Shown here piece after piece: positions 1 through 7,447 of a stretch of DNA of 20,447 bases. Source of the stretch: Hodarchaeum sp048939265 (GTDB lineage Archaea > Asgardarchaeota > Heimdallarchaeia > Hodarchaeales > Hodarchaeaceae); NCBI GenBank assembly GCA_048939265.1, contig JBHLPQ010000051.1:1-20447 (forward strand), in the 5' to 3' direction. Each line of letters opens with the position of its first letter. The stretch's first letter is position 1. Below the pieces are notes generated by a model. That model saw only the letters and a list, made by a program, of their open reading frames with translations, made no database searches and had not been told where the DNA came from. The translations under genes and the position numbers were made by a program.

Positions 1-27
1 ATCGAGAATGAGAAAAGGTGAAAAGAA

Positions 28-231
28 ATGGCAGGTTTTGCATCTGCAAGAATCGAGAAAATAATCCGAAATGCTGGAGCTCGACGTGTCTCTGCTGACG
101 CGATTGACAGACTCAACGAAATCGTTACTGACTACGGCACTAACATCGCTAAATACGCAGTTGAGATTGCTCGTCACTCTGGTAGGAAAACAGTCAAAGA
201 ATCAGACATTAAATTGGCAGCTACCAAGTAA
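28..231 (+). CDS. Archaeal histone (HMf family)
   Basis: A 67-residue single histone-fold protein that binds and wraps DNA as dimers or larger multimers. Nearly the whole protein is the fold: helix 1 (residues about 5-13), the RVSADA loop, the long central helix (about 21-48), then the RKTVKESDIKLA segment typical of the C-terminal part of HMfA/HMfB-type histones. The length is exactly that of the classical family, and there is no N- or C-terminal tail. The ATG start is supported by GGTGA at 17-21, six bases upstream. T-rich tracts follow (265-299), so the gene is probably transcribed on its own or as the end of a unit that begins before the window. Family assignment is secure. Whether it forms extended hypernucleosomes cannot be told from the sequence. 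Confidence 0.96.
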   Translation: MAGFASARIEKIIRNAGARRVSADAIDRLNEIVTDYGTNIAKYAVEIARHSGRKTVKESDIKLAATK

Positions 232-261
232 GCTCCATTTCAGTGTCAAATTATACTCTCA

Positions 262-299
262 TCTTCCCCTTTTTTTTCCAACTAGATACTCTTTTTTTA
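262..299 (+). terminator. T-run terminator after the histone gene
   Basis: Two oligo-T tracts (about 267-276 and 291-298), separated by a short mixed stretch, lie 30-70 bases after the histone stop. Archaeal RNA polymerase stops at such U-rich tracts without needing a hairpin, so termination here is an inference from composition. Confidence 0.55.
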
Positions 300-430
300 G
301 ATTTTTCTACAAAATACTATACAAAGAATTAATTACAATAATTTCTGTAATTAATTACTTTGTTTCAGTCCGGTAACACGCAACAAATAATTTAATAGCT
401 AACAAAATAGCCTTAAATGAGTTTTATTCT

Positions 431-475
431 CCCTAAATTCTCATGAGAGGGAATTTGGGTGAAAATATAACATAT
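431..475 (+). promoter_or_regulatory. Thermosome operon promoter with inverted repeat
   Basis: A TATA-like segment (about 463-473) lies roughly 40 bases before the first thermosome ATG and sits inside a small palindrome (AAAATA, five bases, TATTTT, about 463-479). Directly upstream is an imperfect inverted repeat at 431-459: CCCTAAATTC pairs with GAATTTGGG with small mismatches and bulges. An inverted repeat abutting the TATA box of a chaperonin operon is where a heat-shock-type repressor or activator would be expected to bind. That role is inference. Confidence 0.5.
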
Positions 476-510
476 TTTGTCATGTTAAAGACATAACGAG
501 GTTAACTACC

Positions 511-2163
<1,653 letters not shown>

Positions 2164-2175
2164 GAGGAAATCAAA

Positions 2176-3804
2176 ATGACTTTACAAGGTACTCCAATAT
2201 TAATATTAAAAGAAGATACATCACGAACAACAGGAAAAGATGCAACTACCAGTAATATTGCTGCTGCTCGAGTGATTTCTGAAGCAATTCGTTCTGCTCT
2301 TGGCCCCAAAGGTCGTGATAAGATGCTAGTGGATAACTTTGGAGATGTTGTCATTACCAATGATGGAGCTACAATTCTGAAAGAAATTGATATTGCGCAC
2401 CCCATTGGTAAAATGATGGTAGAACTCTCCAAGATTCAAGACCAAGAAGTAGGTGATGGAACAACCACAGTAGTAATTTTAGCTGGGGAATTACTACAGC
2501 AAGCTGCAGAATTAATTACTAGTGACAAAATTCACCCTACAATCTTAGTTGAAGGTTTCCGCGTAGCAACCAAGAAAGCCGAGGAATATTTAAATGAAAT
2601 CGCAACTGATGTTTCTGCTGAAGATGAAGCCCTTCTAGTTCAGCTTGTCAATACTACCATGGGATCTAAGATTGTCGCTCGATCCAGTGATTTATTAGCA
2701 AAAATAGTTATTGATGCCGTCAAAAGCGTTGATCCTGGAACAGGGAAAATTGATATTGAGGATATCAAAATTGAAAAGAAGGAAGGAGAAGATATCGAAT
2801 CCACAATCCTTGTTAAGGGTATTGTCTTGGACAAAGAAGTTGTCCATGCAGGTATGCCAAAACGACTTAAAAATCCCAAGATTGCACTAGTTGCGGAGGC
2901 TTTTGAGGTTTCGAAGACCGAATTTGATTCCGAATTAAGCATTACTGATCCTTCCAAGATTCAGGAATTCTTAGATCGCGAAGCTGGTATGATCCAGAAG
3001 ATGGTAGATAAAATAGTTGAATCTGGTGCAAATGTTGTCATTGCTCAGAAAGGAATTGATGATATTGCCCAACATCTTCTAGCTAAACAAAAAATTATGG
3101 CTATTCGCCGTGTCAAAAAGTCAGATATGGAGAAATTATCAAAGGCTACTGGCGCGAAGATAGTGAATAGTATTCCTGACCTTTCAGCAAGTGATCTTGG
3201 AACATCAGGCAAGATCTATGAAACAAAAGTTGGGGACGACGACATGGTTTTTGTTGAAGATTGTCCTTTAGCAAAATCGGTTACAATTTTGATTCGCGGT
3301 GGAACAGAACTTGTAGTTGATGAAGCTGAACGATCTATTCACGATGCCATATGTGTGATCCGTAATGTACTAGAGGACAAGAAAATAGTCTTTGGTGGTG
3401 GTGCACCCGAAGCTTATGTTAGTCGAAAACTCCACAAGTTTTCAGAGTCGCTAGTAGGTCGTGAACAGTTAGCTGTTCAAGCCTTTGCCAATGCACTCGA
3501 GGTAATTCCTCGAACCTTAGCTGAAAACGCTGGATTAGATCCAATCGATATTATCGTTGCTCTTCGTTCTGAACATGAAAGCGGTAACACAAAAGCAGGT
3601 ATTGATGTCTTCGAAGGAAAAGTTAGAAACATGGATAAAGTGATCGAACCCCTTCGTGTAAAGACTCATGCAATCACGGCTGCGAGTGAGAATGCACAAA
3701 TGATTCTTCGCATAGATGATATCATTGCATCAAAAGCATCAGAAGGACCAGGTGGGCCCCCAGGCGGACCTGGCGGTGATATGGGTGGCGAAGATTTCGA
3801 TTAA
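2176..3804 (+). CDS. Thermosome subunit (group II chaperonin), second copy
   Basis: A 542-residue chaperonin subunit paralogous to the one just upstream, and probably its partner in a hetero-oligomeric ring. The numbering of the nucleotide site is the same: LGPKG (42-46), NDGATIL (62-68) and GDGTTT (93-98, with Asp94). The C-terminal tail differs: it is Gly/Pro-rich and ends in the acidic GGEDFD rather than Met-rich, so the two subunits would line the ring cavity with different chemistry. Translation is set by a strong GGAGG sequence at 2163-2167, nine bases before the ATG, placed right at the stop of the first subunit. A pyrimidine-rich, T-rich stretch follows the gene and probably ends the operon transcript. 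Confidence 0.97.
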   Translation: MTLQGTPILILKEDTSRTTGKDATTSNIAAARVISEAIRSALGPKGRDKMLVDNFGDVVITNDGATILKEIDIAHPIGKMMVELSKIQDQEVGDGTTTVVILAGELLQQAAELITSDKIHPTILVEGFRVATKKAEEYLNEIATDVSAEDEALLVQLVNTTMGSKIVARSSDLLAKIVIDAVKSVDPGTGKIDIEDIKIEKKEGEDIESTILVKGIVLDKEVVHAGMPKRLKNPKIALVAEAFEVSKTEFDSELSITDPSKIQEFLDREAGMIQKMVDKIVESGANVVIAQKGIDDIAQHLLAKQKIMAIRRVKKSDMEKLSKATGAKIVNSIPDLSASDLGTSGKIYETKVGDDDMVFVEDCPLAKSVTILIRGGTELVVDEAERSIHDAICVIRNVLEDKKIVFGGGAPEAYVSRKLHKFSESLVGREQLAVQAFANALEVIPRTLAENAGLDPIDIIVALRSEHESGNTKAGIDVFEGKVRNMDKVIEPLRVKTHAITAASENAQMILRIDDIIASKASEGPGGPPGGPGGDMGGEDFD

Positions 3805-4109
3805 AAACGAAGCTTCGATTTATGGAAAATGAACCATTCTTGACCTCCCTCCTTCCTTTTTCTTTCTTCTTTTTTTCAAGAAATATTTATTGACTTGCTC
3901 TATTATTCTGGAATCGATTTTCTAATCTCGTTCTTTTTGCTATTTCCCTTTTGACCTTGAGGCGAAAAAACTCATATATCTCAATCAAAACCTTCCCATC
4001 CTGTTCAGTAGAGCATTTTCTGCACACTTCCTTTTTCTATTTGAGTGATTGGACTGGTTACTTTTTGTCAAGCAAAAATACGGATCAAAAAATTCTCATT
4101 GGGCCAAAA
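3805..4109 (+). other. Spacer with terminator and possible rpoK promoter
   Basis: The first part (about 3838-3877) is almost pure pyrimidine with several T-runs and probably ends the thermosome transcript. A TATA-like AAATATTTATT follows at about 3882-3892. The last 45 bases may code for an N-terminal extension of RpoK (see that entry). I see no RNA gene or repeat here. The reading frame open from 3951 is not Rpb6-like before about residue 47. Confidence 0.5.
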
Positions 4110-4376
4110 ATGCTCACTAGATTCGAATATGCACGCATCTTAGGGGCTCGGGCGCTTCAAATTTCCATGGGAGCTCCAGTGTTAGTTTTAGAACAGGAAT
4201 CTCAAGAAGAGGAGGAGCAAGGTGATCCACTTTTAATCTCAGAACGTGAAATAAGACAAGGCCTTCTTCCTATCTTAGTTAGAAGAACTCTACCTGATGG
4301 GCGATTCCAGGATATCCCTCTTCCATATCTTTTGAAAGAAGCAGGACGAAAGCATGGCGGGATTCTTACAAATTAG
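4110..4376 (+). CDS. rpoK: RNA polymerase subunit Rpb6/RpoK (omega homologue)
   Basis: A small RNA polymerase subunit that clamps the largest subunit and aids assembly. The family signature is plain: LTRFEYARILGARALQ followed by SMGAP near the N-terminus, then DPLLIS, a short helix, and the LPILVRRTLPDG strand. The protein has 88 residues from this ATG and continues beyond VRR with a PDGRFQDIPLPYLL segment, like the eukaryotic Rpb6 tail. An acidic insert (several consecutive Glu) sits between the first helix and DPLL. The start is uncertain: the preceding codons read ILIGPK, which resembles the conserved IGPP-like segment before LT(R/K)(F/Y)E in longer homologues, so translation may begin at the TTG at 4065 or further upstream. 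No clear ribosome binding site precedes the ATG. Confidence 0.92.
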   Translation: MLTRFEYARILGARALQISMGAPVLVLEQESQEEEEQGDPLLISEREIRQGLLPILVRRTLPDGRFQDIPLPYLLKEAGRKHGGILTN

Positions 4377-4421
4377 TTTGATTTCACAGAATCTTCCAGC
4401 TACTATCGAGTAGGAATGATC

Positions 4422-4502
4422 TTTTATAAAGAAAAAAAACTAAAGTGAAAACAATGGGGATTGAACCCACATTGACTTCCTAAAGATAAAACCTTTTTAT
4501 CT
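4422..4502 (+). promoter_or_regulatory. EAP30 gene promoter and structured leader
   Basis: TTTTATAAA at 4422-4430 is a good archaeal TATA box. It would place the transcript start near 4455. Two potential hairpins follow before the ATG at 4522. The first (4452-4474) pairs CAATG with CATTG and GGG with CCC around an ATTGAA loop, with one bulged A. The second (4484-4502) is a perfect 8-base inverted repeat, AGATAAAA / TTTTATCT, with a 3-base loop. A second TATA-like stretch lies in its right arm (4494-4500), which could instead give a leaderless transcript. The sites are seen directly; the promoter roles are inferred. Confidence 0.45.
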
Positions 4503-4521
4503 CTAGTAATTCTGTGCTTAT

Positions 4522-5211
4522 ATGGAGGCTTACATTATTTCAAAAGAAAATAATCATGAAGCACGATACAAAGCTCTTGGAAAGAAACTGAAACAATTAG
4601 AAGATGAAACCACAAACGAGGTTCAGTTACGGTTAGAAAAAGGAATTAAATCAATTTCCTCCCCAACTCATCTTCCTAAAGACCTAGCAACATATCTTCT
4701 CAGTTTAAAGAGAGAATTGAAACTTCCTGTTTCAGTTTTGCCTTCCTCCCTCTTCAAACGGCCTACATTTTTTGGGAGAGAAGATTTTTTCCATCGTCTT
4801 TCATCGGAATTGATTGCTTTTGGAATTGCTTATCAACGTGTCTATCTCCAACCAATAAAATTAAGCCAACTCGCGGTACGCTTCCACGAACATCGTCCAT
4901 GGTGGCAATGTGATATTCAAGATATCGAAAAAGCACTAAAAATATTGGAGAGAAACAAAATTATTCAAAAAACTCCAGATGGATTCTTATTTGAACCTCT
5001 TTCAATGTCATCTGATGCTCAGGAATTCCTAATGCTAATCTCAAGGGGTATCAATGAGTATGGAGAAATTTCATTATCTTCTATCCAAAATTTGGTATCG
5101 TGGGAAAAATCAAAGATAGATATGATGATTAAATTGTTATGTTCTAATCAAATATGTATATTTGATCAGAATAAAGAACTACTCTATTTTCCAGAATTAA
5201 AGACTAGGTAG
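4522..5211 (+). CDS. EAP30-domain protein, Vps22/SNF8-like (ESCRT-II)
   Basis: A 229-residue protein that matches the eukaryotic ESCRT-II subunit Vps22 (SNF8/EAP30) along its length. The N-terminal helix carries ARYKALGKKLKQLE (14-27), like the AKYKERG helix of SNF8. The middle segment (about 59-103: LLSLKRELKLPV, then FFGREDFFHRLSSELIAFGIA) corresponds to the SNF8 stretch with IGVDPLAS and GVGDFYYELGVQIIEVC. Two winged-helix domains follow (about 87-152 and 160-228); the second has NEYGEISLSSIQ and VSWEKSK, like the NGYVTVSEI and LKWETER of SNF8. In eukaryotes ESCRT-II joins ubiquitin-bound cargo and ESCRT-I to ESCRT-III in membrane remodelling; Asgard archaea are the prokaryotes known to carry EAP30 proteins. 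No other ESCRT gene is present in the window. The gene is followed six bases later by an unknown ORF. Confidence 0.88.
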   Translation: MEAYIISKENNHEARYKALGKKLKQLEDETTNEVQLRLEKGIKSISSPTHLPKDLATYLLSLKRELKLPVSVLPSSLFKRPTFFGREDFFHRLSSELIAFGIAYQRVYLQPIKLSQLAVRFHEHRPWWQCDIQDIEKALKILERNKIIQKTPDGFLFEPLSMSSDAQEFLMLISRGINEYGEISLSSIQNLVSWEKSKIDMMIKLLCSNQICIFDQNKELLYFPELKTR

Positions 5212-5217
5212 TATAGA

Positions 5218-5529
5218 ATGTCTAATTTTCCTTTACCAGAAGTGAATAATTTCTTTGATGAGAGATTCATTATTTCCTGGAATCTTATACAACCTCTTGA
5301 TCTTCCACCTTTGAAGAACTTATTAATCCAGATTTCTGGTAAACCACCACTCATTTTTGATCCTCCTCAAGATCCCAAGTTGAAAATCGCCGAATTAGCT
5401 GATAATGAATTAATCATCAATTGGGTAATCCAAAAACCAAAAACGAAAACAGAAGTCATTCTCTCTATCCAAAATAATGAGATTTCTGAAGAATATACTT
5501 TAATTCTTGATCCTGAAACTTCTTCTTAG
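5218..5529 (+). CDS. Unrecognised 103-residue protein downstream of EAP30
   Basis: I do not recognise this protein. It starts six bases after the EAP30 stop on the same strand, so it is almost certainly co-transcribed. The sequence alternates hydrophobic and polar residues in short runs (FIISWNLIQ, NLLIQIS, ELIINWVIQ, EVILSIQ, YTLILDP), which suggests a small all-beta domain. It has no Cys, no signal peptide and no membrane segment. It lacks the N-terminal PPFF-type motif of Vps25, so it is not an evident ESCRT-II partner. Pro-rich turns (LPPLKN, KPPLIFDPP) mark the first half. Codon use looks like its neighbours. Co-transcription with EAP30 makes a physical or functional link plausible but unproven. 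Confidence 0.75.
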   Translation: MSNFPLPEVNNFFDERFIISWNLIQPLDLPPLKNLLIQISGKPPLIFDPPQDPKLKIAELADNELIINWVIQKPKTKTEVILSIQNNEISEEYTLILDPETSS

Positions 5530-5651
5530 GCAATATGAAAGTAGAAGGAGACTTCTGACAAAGTATTAAAAATCAAAGAATGAACCTCATCTCAAGAGTT
5601 ATTCGCCTTGTACATCTTCTAGAATTAATATTACAAAGGATATTGAGTAAT

Positions 5652-5867
5652 ATGGGTAAAGTTAGGACATCTGCAGTCAAAATTATCTCTCGTCAGATTA
5701 TCAAAGAATATGGAGATCATTTATCACCTGATTCGTTTGAACACAACAAGGATATAGTATCAAAAGTCGCGGTAGTACATTCAAAACGGTTTAGAAACAA
5801 GATTGCTGGATACATAACCCATCTTATGAAAATTCAAAAACTACGAGAAATGTCGTACGAAGACTGA
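5652..5867 (+). CDS. rps17e: Ribosomal protein eS17
   Basis: A small-subunit ribosomal protein shared by archaea and eukaryotes. The start used here gives 71 residues and opens with the family signature MGKVRTSAVK, followed by a helix with ISRQIIKEYGD, then FEHNKDIVSKVAVVHSKRFRNKIAGYITHLMK, which is diagnostic. The frame is open upstream to an ATG at 5580, but those 24 residues are not part of the family. A TATA-like TTAATATTA at 5624-5632, about 20-28 bases before ATG 5652, supports a leaderless transcript from the inner start. The preceding spacer holds a small inverted repeat (AGAAG, GAGA, CTTCT) at about 5551-5564. Eukaryotic eS17 has a longer C-terminus; this is the short archaeal form. 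Confidence 0.95.
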   Translation: MGKVRTSAVKIISRQIIKEYGDHLSPDSFEHNKDIVSKVAVVHSKRFRNKIAGYITHLMKIQKLREMSYED

Positions 5868-5915
5868 CTGAACATTTTCCCTTGATACTTTTCTAGTGAT
5901 CAAAAGGGAGTAGCT

Positions 5916-5927
5916 CGAACTAGTTCG
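5916..5927. promoter_or_regulatory. 12-base perfect palindrome before the KaiC-like operon
   Basis: CGAACTAGTTCG is its own reverse complement and ends 13 bases before the ATG of the KaiC-like ATPase. It is the only GC-containing perfect palindrome in this 73-base spacer. Position fits an operator, or a short hairpin close to the ribosome binding site (GAAGGA, about 5933-5938). Function is inferred. Confidence 0.35.
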
Positions 5928-5940
5928 GATTTGAAGGACT

Positions 5941-6672
5941 ATGGCAACAATCAAATCCGGGATTCCAGGATTGGATGCACTTTTCGAACCAAGTGAATTT
6001 CCAAAAGGACGTCAAATCCTAGTCACAGGCCCCCCTGGATCGGGGAAGACAGTTTTTTGTTTGCAGTTCCTAATTAATGGAGCACTTCTATCTGCAGAAC
6101 CTGGCGTTTTCATTAGTTTTGACGATCTACCTCGGCATATCCGCGCTGATATGTTCTCTTTTGGATGGAATGTTCAGCAACTTGAAGAGGAGTTTAAACC
6201 TCCCCTTATCACTTTGGTTGATGGTTTCTCAGCACGAGTGGGCTTAACTACAGATGAGAAATATACGATCAAAGCCAATGTAGATAGTTTGCTTCTAGTG
6301 CTTACTGAAATCCTTGAAGACACAGGTGCAACACGTGTGTGTATTGATTCTTTATCTACGCTTTCAACAATTATCAAAGATCCTGCTCAAGTCCGAAAAG
6401 AAATTCTTACTTTAGGGGCAATTTTAGGCGAACAAGGATGTACCACACTCTTGACCACCGAAACTTCAGCCTTAGGTGTTGAAGAGTATTCATCTCAAGG
6501 ATTGATTCGCTTAAGTTATGATGAACTCTCAACAGGGGAGTTTCGTCGTGCGGTCCTTGTACAAAAAATGCGTGGATTTGCTCATGAATTTTCTTGGAAG
6601 GAATTTCGGATAACAACAGATGGAATCAAAATATTTCCTGACAGAACAGTAGGACGTGGACATTTTAAATGA
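5941..6672 (+). CDS. KaiC/RecA-superfamily ATPase, single domain
   Basis: A 243-residue P-loop ATPase of the archaeal KaiC-like group. It opens with SGIPGLDALF, the usual entry to this domain. Walker A is GPPGSGKT (30-37) and Walker B ends at Asp136 in VCIDSLSTL. After strand 2, where KaiC domains usually have a Glu-Glu pair that includes the catalytic glutamate, this protein has FDDLP (60-64), so two Asp replace two Glu. The C-terminal VQKMRG and FRITTDGIKIFP segment is typical of the family. Proteins of this group are ATP-driven regulators, often in signal transduction or motility; the specific role here is unknown. Its TGA overlaps the ATG of the zinc-ribbon gene (ATGA), so the two are translationally coupled. 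Confidence 0.9.
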   Translation: MATIKSGIPGLDALFEPSEFPKGRQILVTGPPGSGKTVFCLQFLINGALLSAEPGVFISFDDLPRHIRADMFSFGWNVQQLEEEFKPPLITLVDGFSARVGLTTDEKYTIKANVDSLLLVLTEILEDTGATRVCIDSLSTLSTIIKDPAQVRKEILTLGAILGEQGCTTLLTTETSALGVEEYSSQGLIRLSYDELSTGEFRRAVLVQKMRGFAHEFSWKEFRITTDGIKIFPDRTVGRGHFK

Positions 6673-6854
6673 CAACAGAGCTTCCACCAGGTGTATTAGT
6701 TCAAGTAAGAGAAACAAAAGAGCGCTGTGGACGGTGCAATCAACCATTTACGCTAGAAACCTATCTTGAACCATTAACAGAGAAACGATCCTATCGAGTT
6801 ATCTGTAAAACCTGTGATTATGTGGTTCCTACCTGTGATGATAAATGGATCTAA
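6669..6854 (+). CDS. Small zinc-ribbon protein
   Basis: A 61-residue protein with Cys20-x2-Cys23 and Cys46-x2-Cys49 plus Cys56, the spacing of a small zinc ribbon (a two-knuckle, four-Cys metal site). The rest is a short beta-rich scaffold. The reading frame is supported by overlap on both sides: its ATG overlaps the stop of the ATPase gene by four bases, and the next gene begins ten bases before its stop. Such overlaps make a real, co-expressed gene likely despite the small size. No known family name comes to mind. It may be an adaptor that works with the neighbouring ATPase, by context only. Confidence 0.75.
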   Translation: MTTELPPGVLVQVRETKERCGRCNQPFTLETYLEPLTEKRSYRVICKTCDYVVPTCDDKWI

Positions 6855-7447
6855 GTTTTTTAGGAGAAAGGCGTTTTGAATGTCAACAAAGTGGTCACTG
6901 CTGTTCGGATTCTAATATTATTGTTACCTTAACATATCAAGACCTCTTTCGAATATTTGTTTTGCTTCAGAAGGATTTTCGACGACTCCTGCAGAGAATC
7001 TCCTTCTACAAATTAACTCAACCAGATCAAGTTCTGCAGGAAAAAATGGTATTAAAGCCTATTCAAACGAGTGAGGGTGATATCATACCTGGATTGCGGA
7101 AATTAAATGAGATTTGCACTTTTTACGCTCACCCAGATTGCCAAATTTATCCAAAACGACCGATGTCTTGTCAGAGCTATCCCCTTGCATATATTAAACA
7201 AGGACAAAAAATCATTTGTACATGGGTGAAAAACTCTCAAAATACATGTCCAGGCATTGGGAAAGGAAATGTGTTATCTCATCGATTTATTCAAAATTTA
7301 GGAACACGCTATCTCCATGAAATAGAAACCCATAATCAGGTAGTAAGAGAATTAAATAAAGAGGCATTAAATGGGCGTCCTTTGACAGCCAGGGGAGCTT
7401 TATGGGTTTTGATAAGTTTTGCAGAAAAGGAAAATTATAGAACTTAG
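6845..7447 (+). CDS. YkgJ-family cysteine-cluster protein
   Basis: A 200-residue protein of the YkgJ / zinc- or iron-chelating family. It has the N-terminal motif FxCxxxxxCC (Cys13, Cys19, Cys20), followed by Cys91, Cys99 and Cys109 in CTFY...CQIYPKRPMSCQSYP, which is the classical C-x-Y-x-x-RP-x-x-C-x-x-(F/Y)P signature, and later Cys residues near CTW and TCPG. These residues probably bind a metal ion or Fe-S cluster; the biochemical role of the family is poorly defined. The gene overlaps the zinc-ribbon gene by ten bases. Its stop overlaps the stop of the convergent AGPS-like gene by three bases, so there is no room for a separate terminator. Confidence 0.88.
   Translation: MDLSFLGERRFECQQSGHCCSDSNIIVTLTYQDLFRIFVLLQKDFRRLLQRISFYKLTQPDQVLQEKMVLKPIQTSEGDIIPGLRKLNEICTFYAHPDCQIYPKRPMSCQSYPLAYIKQGQKIICTWVKNSQNTCPGIGKGNVLSHRFIQNLGTRYLHEIETHNQVVRELNKEALNGRPLTARGALWVLISFAEKENYRT

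Noticed and set aside
4440..4530. A tRNA gene on the minus strand (T-arm-like GTGGG-TTCAATC-CCCAT at 4454-4470)
   Set aside because: No acceptor 5' strand, D-arm or anticodon arm can be found upstream on that strand, and the 3' side is A/T-rich. The same bases are explained by a plus-strand hairpin.
5580..5651. An N-terminal extension of eS17
   Set aside because: The extra 24 residues are not family-like. The inner ATG begins the MGKVRTSAVK signature and has a TATA box at leaderless distance.
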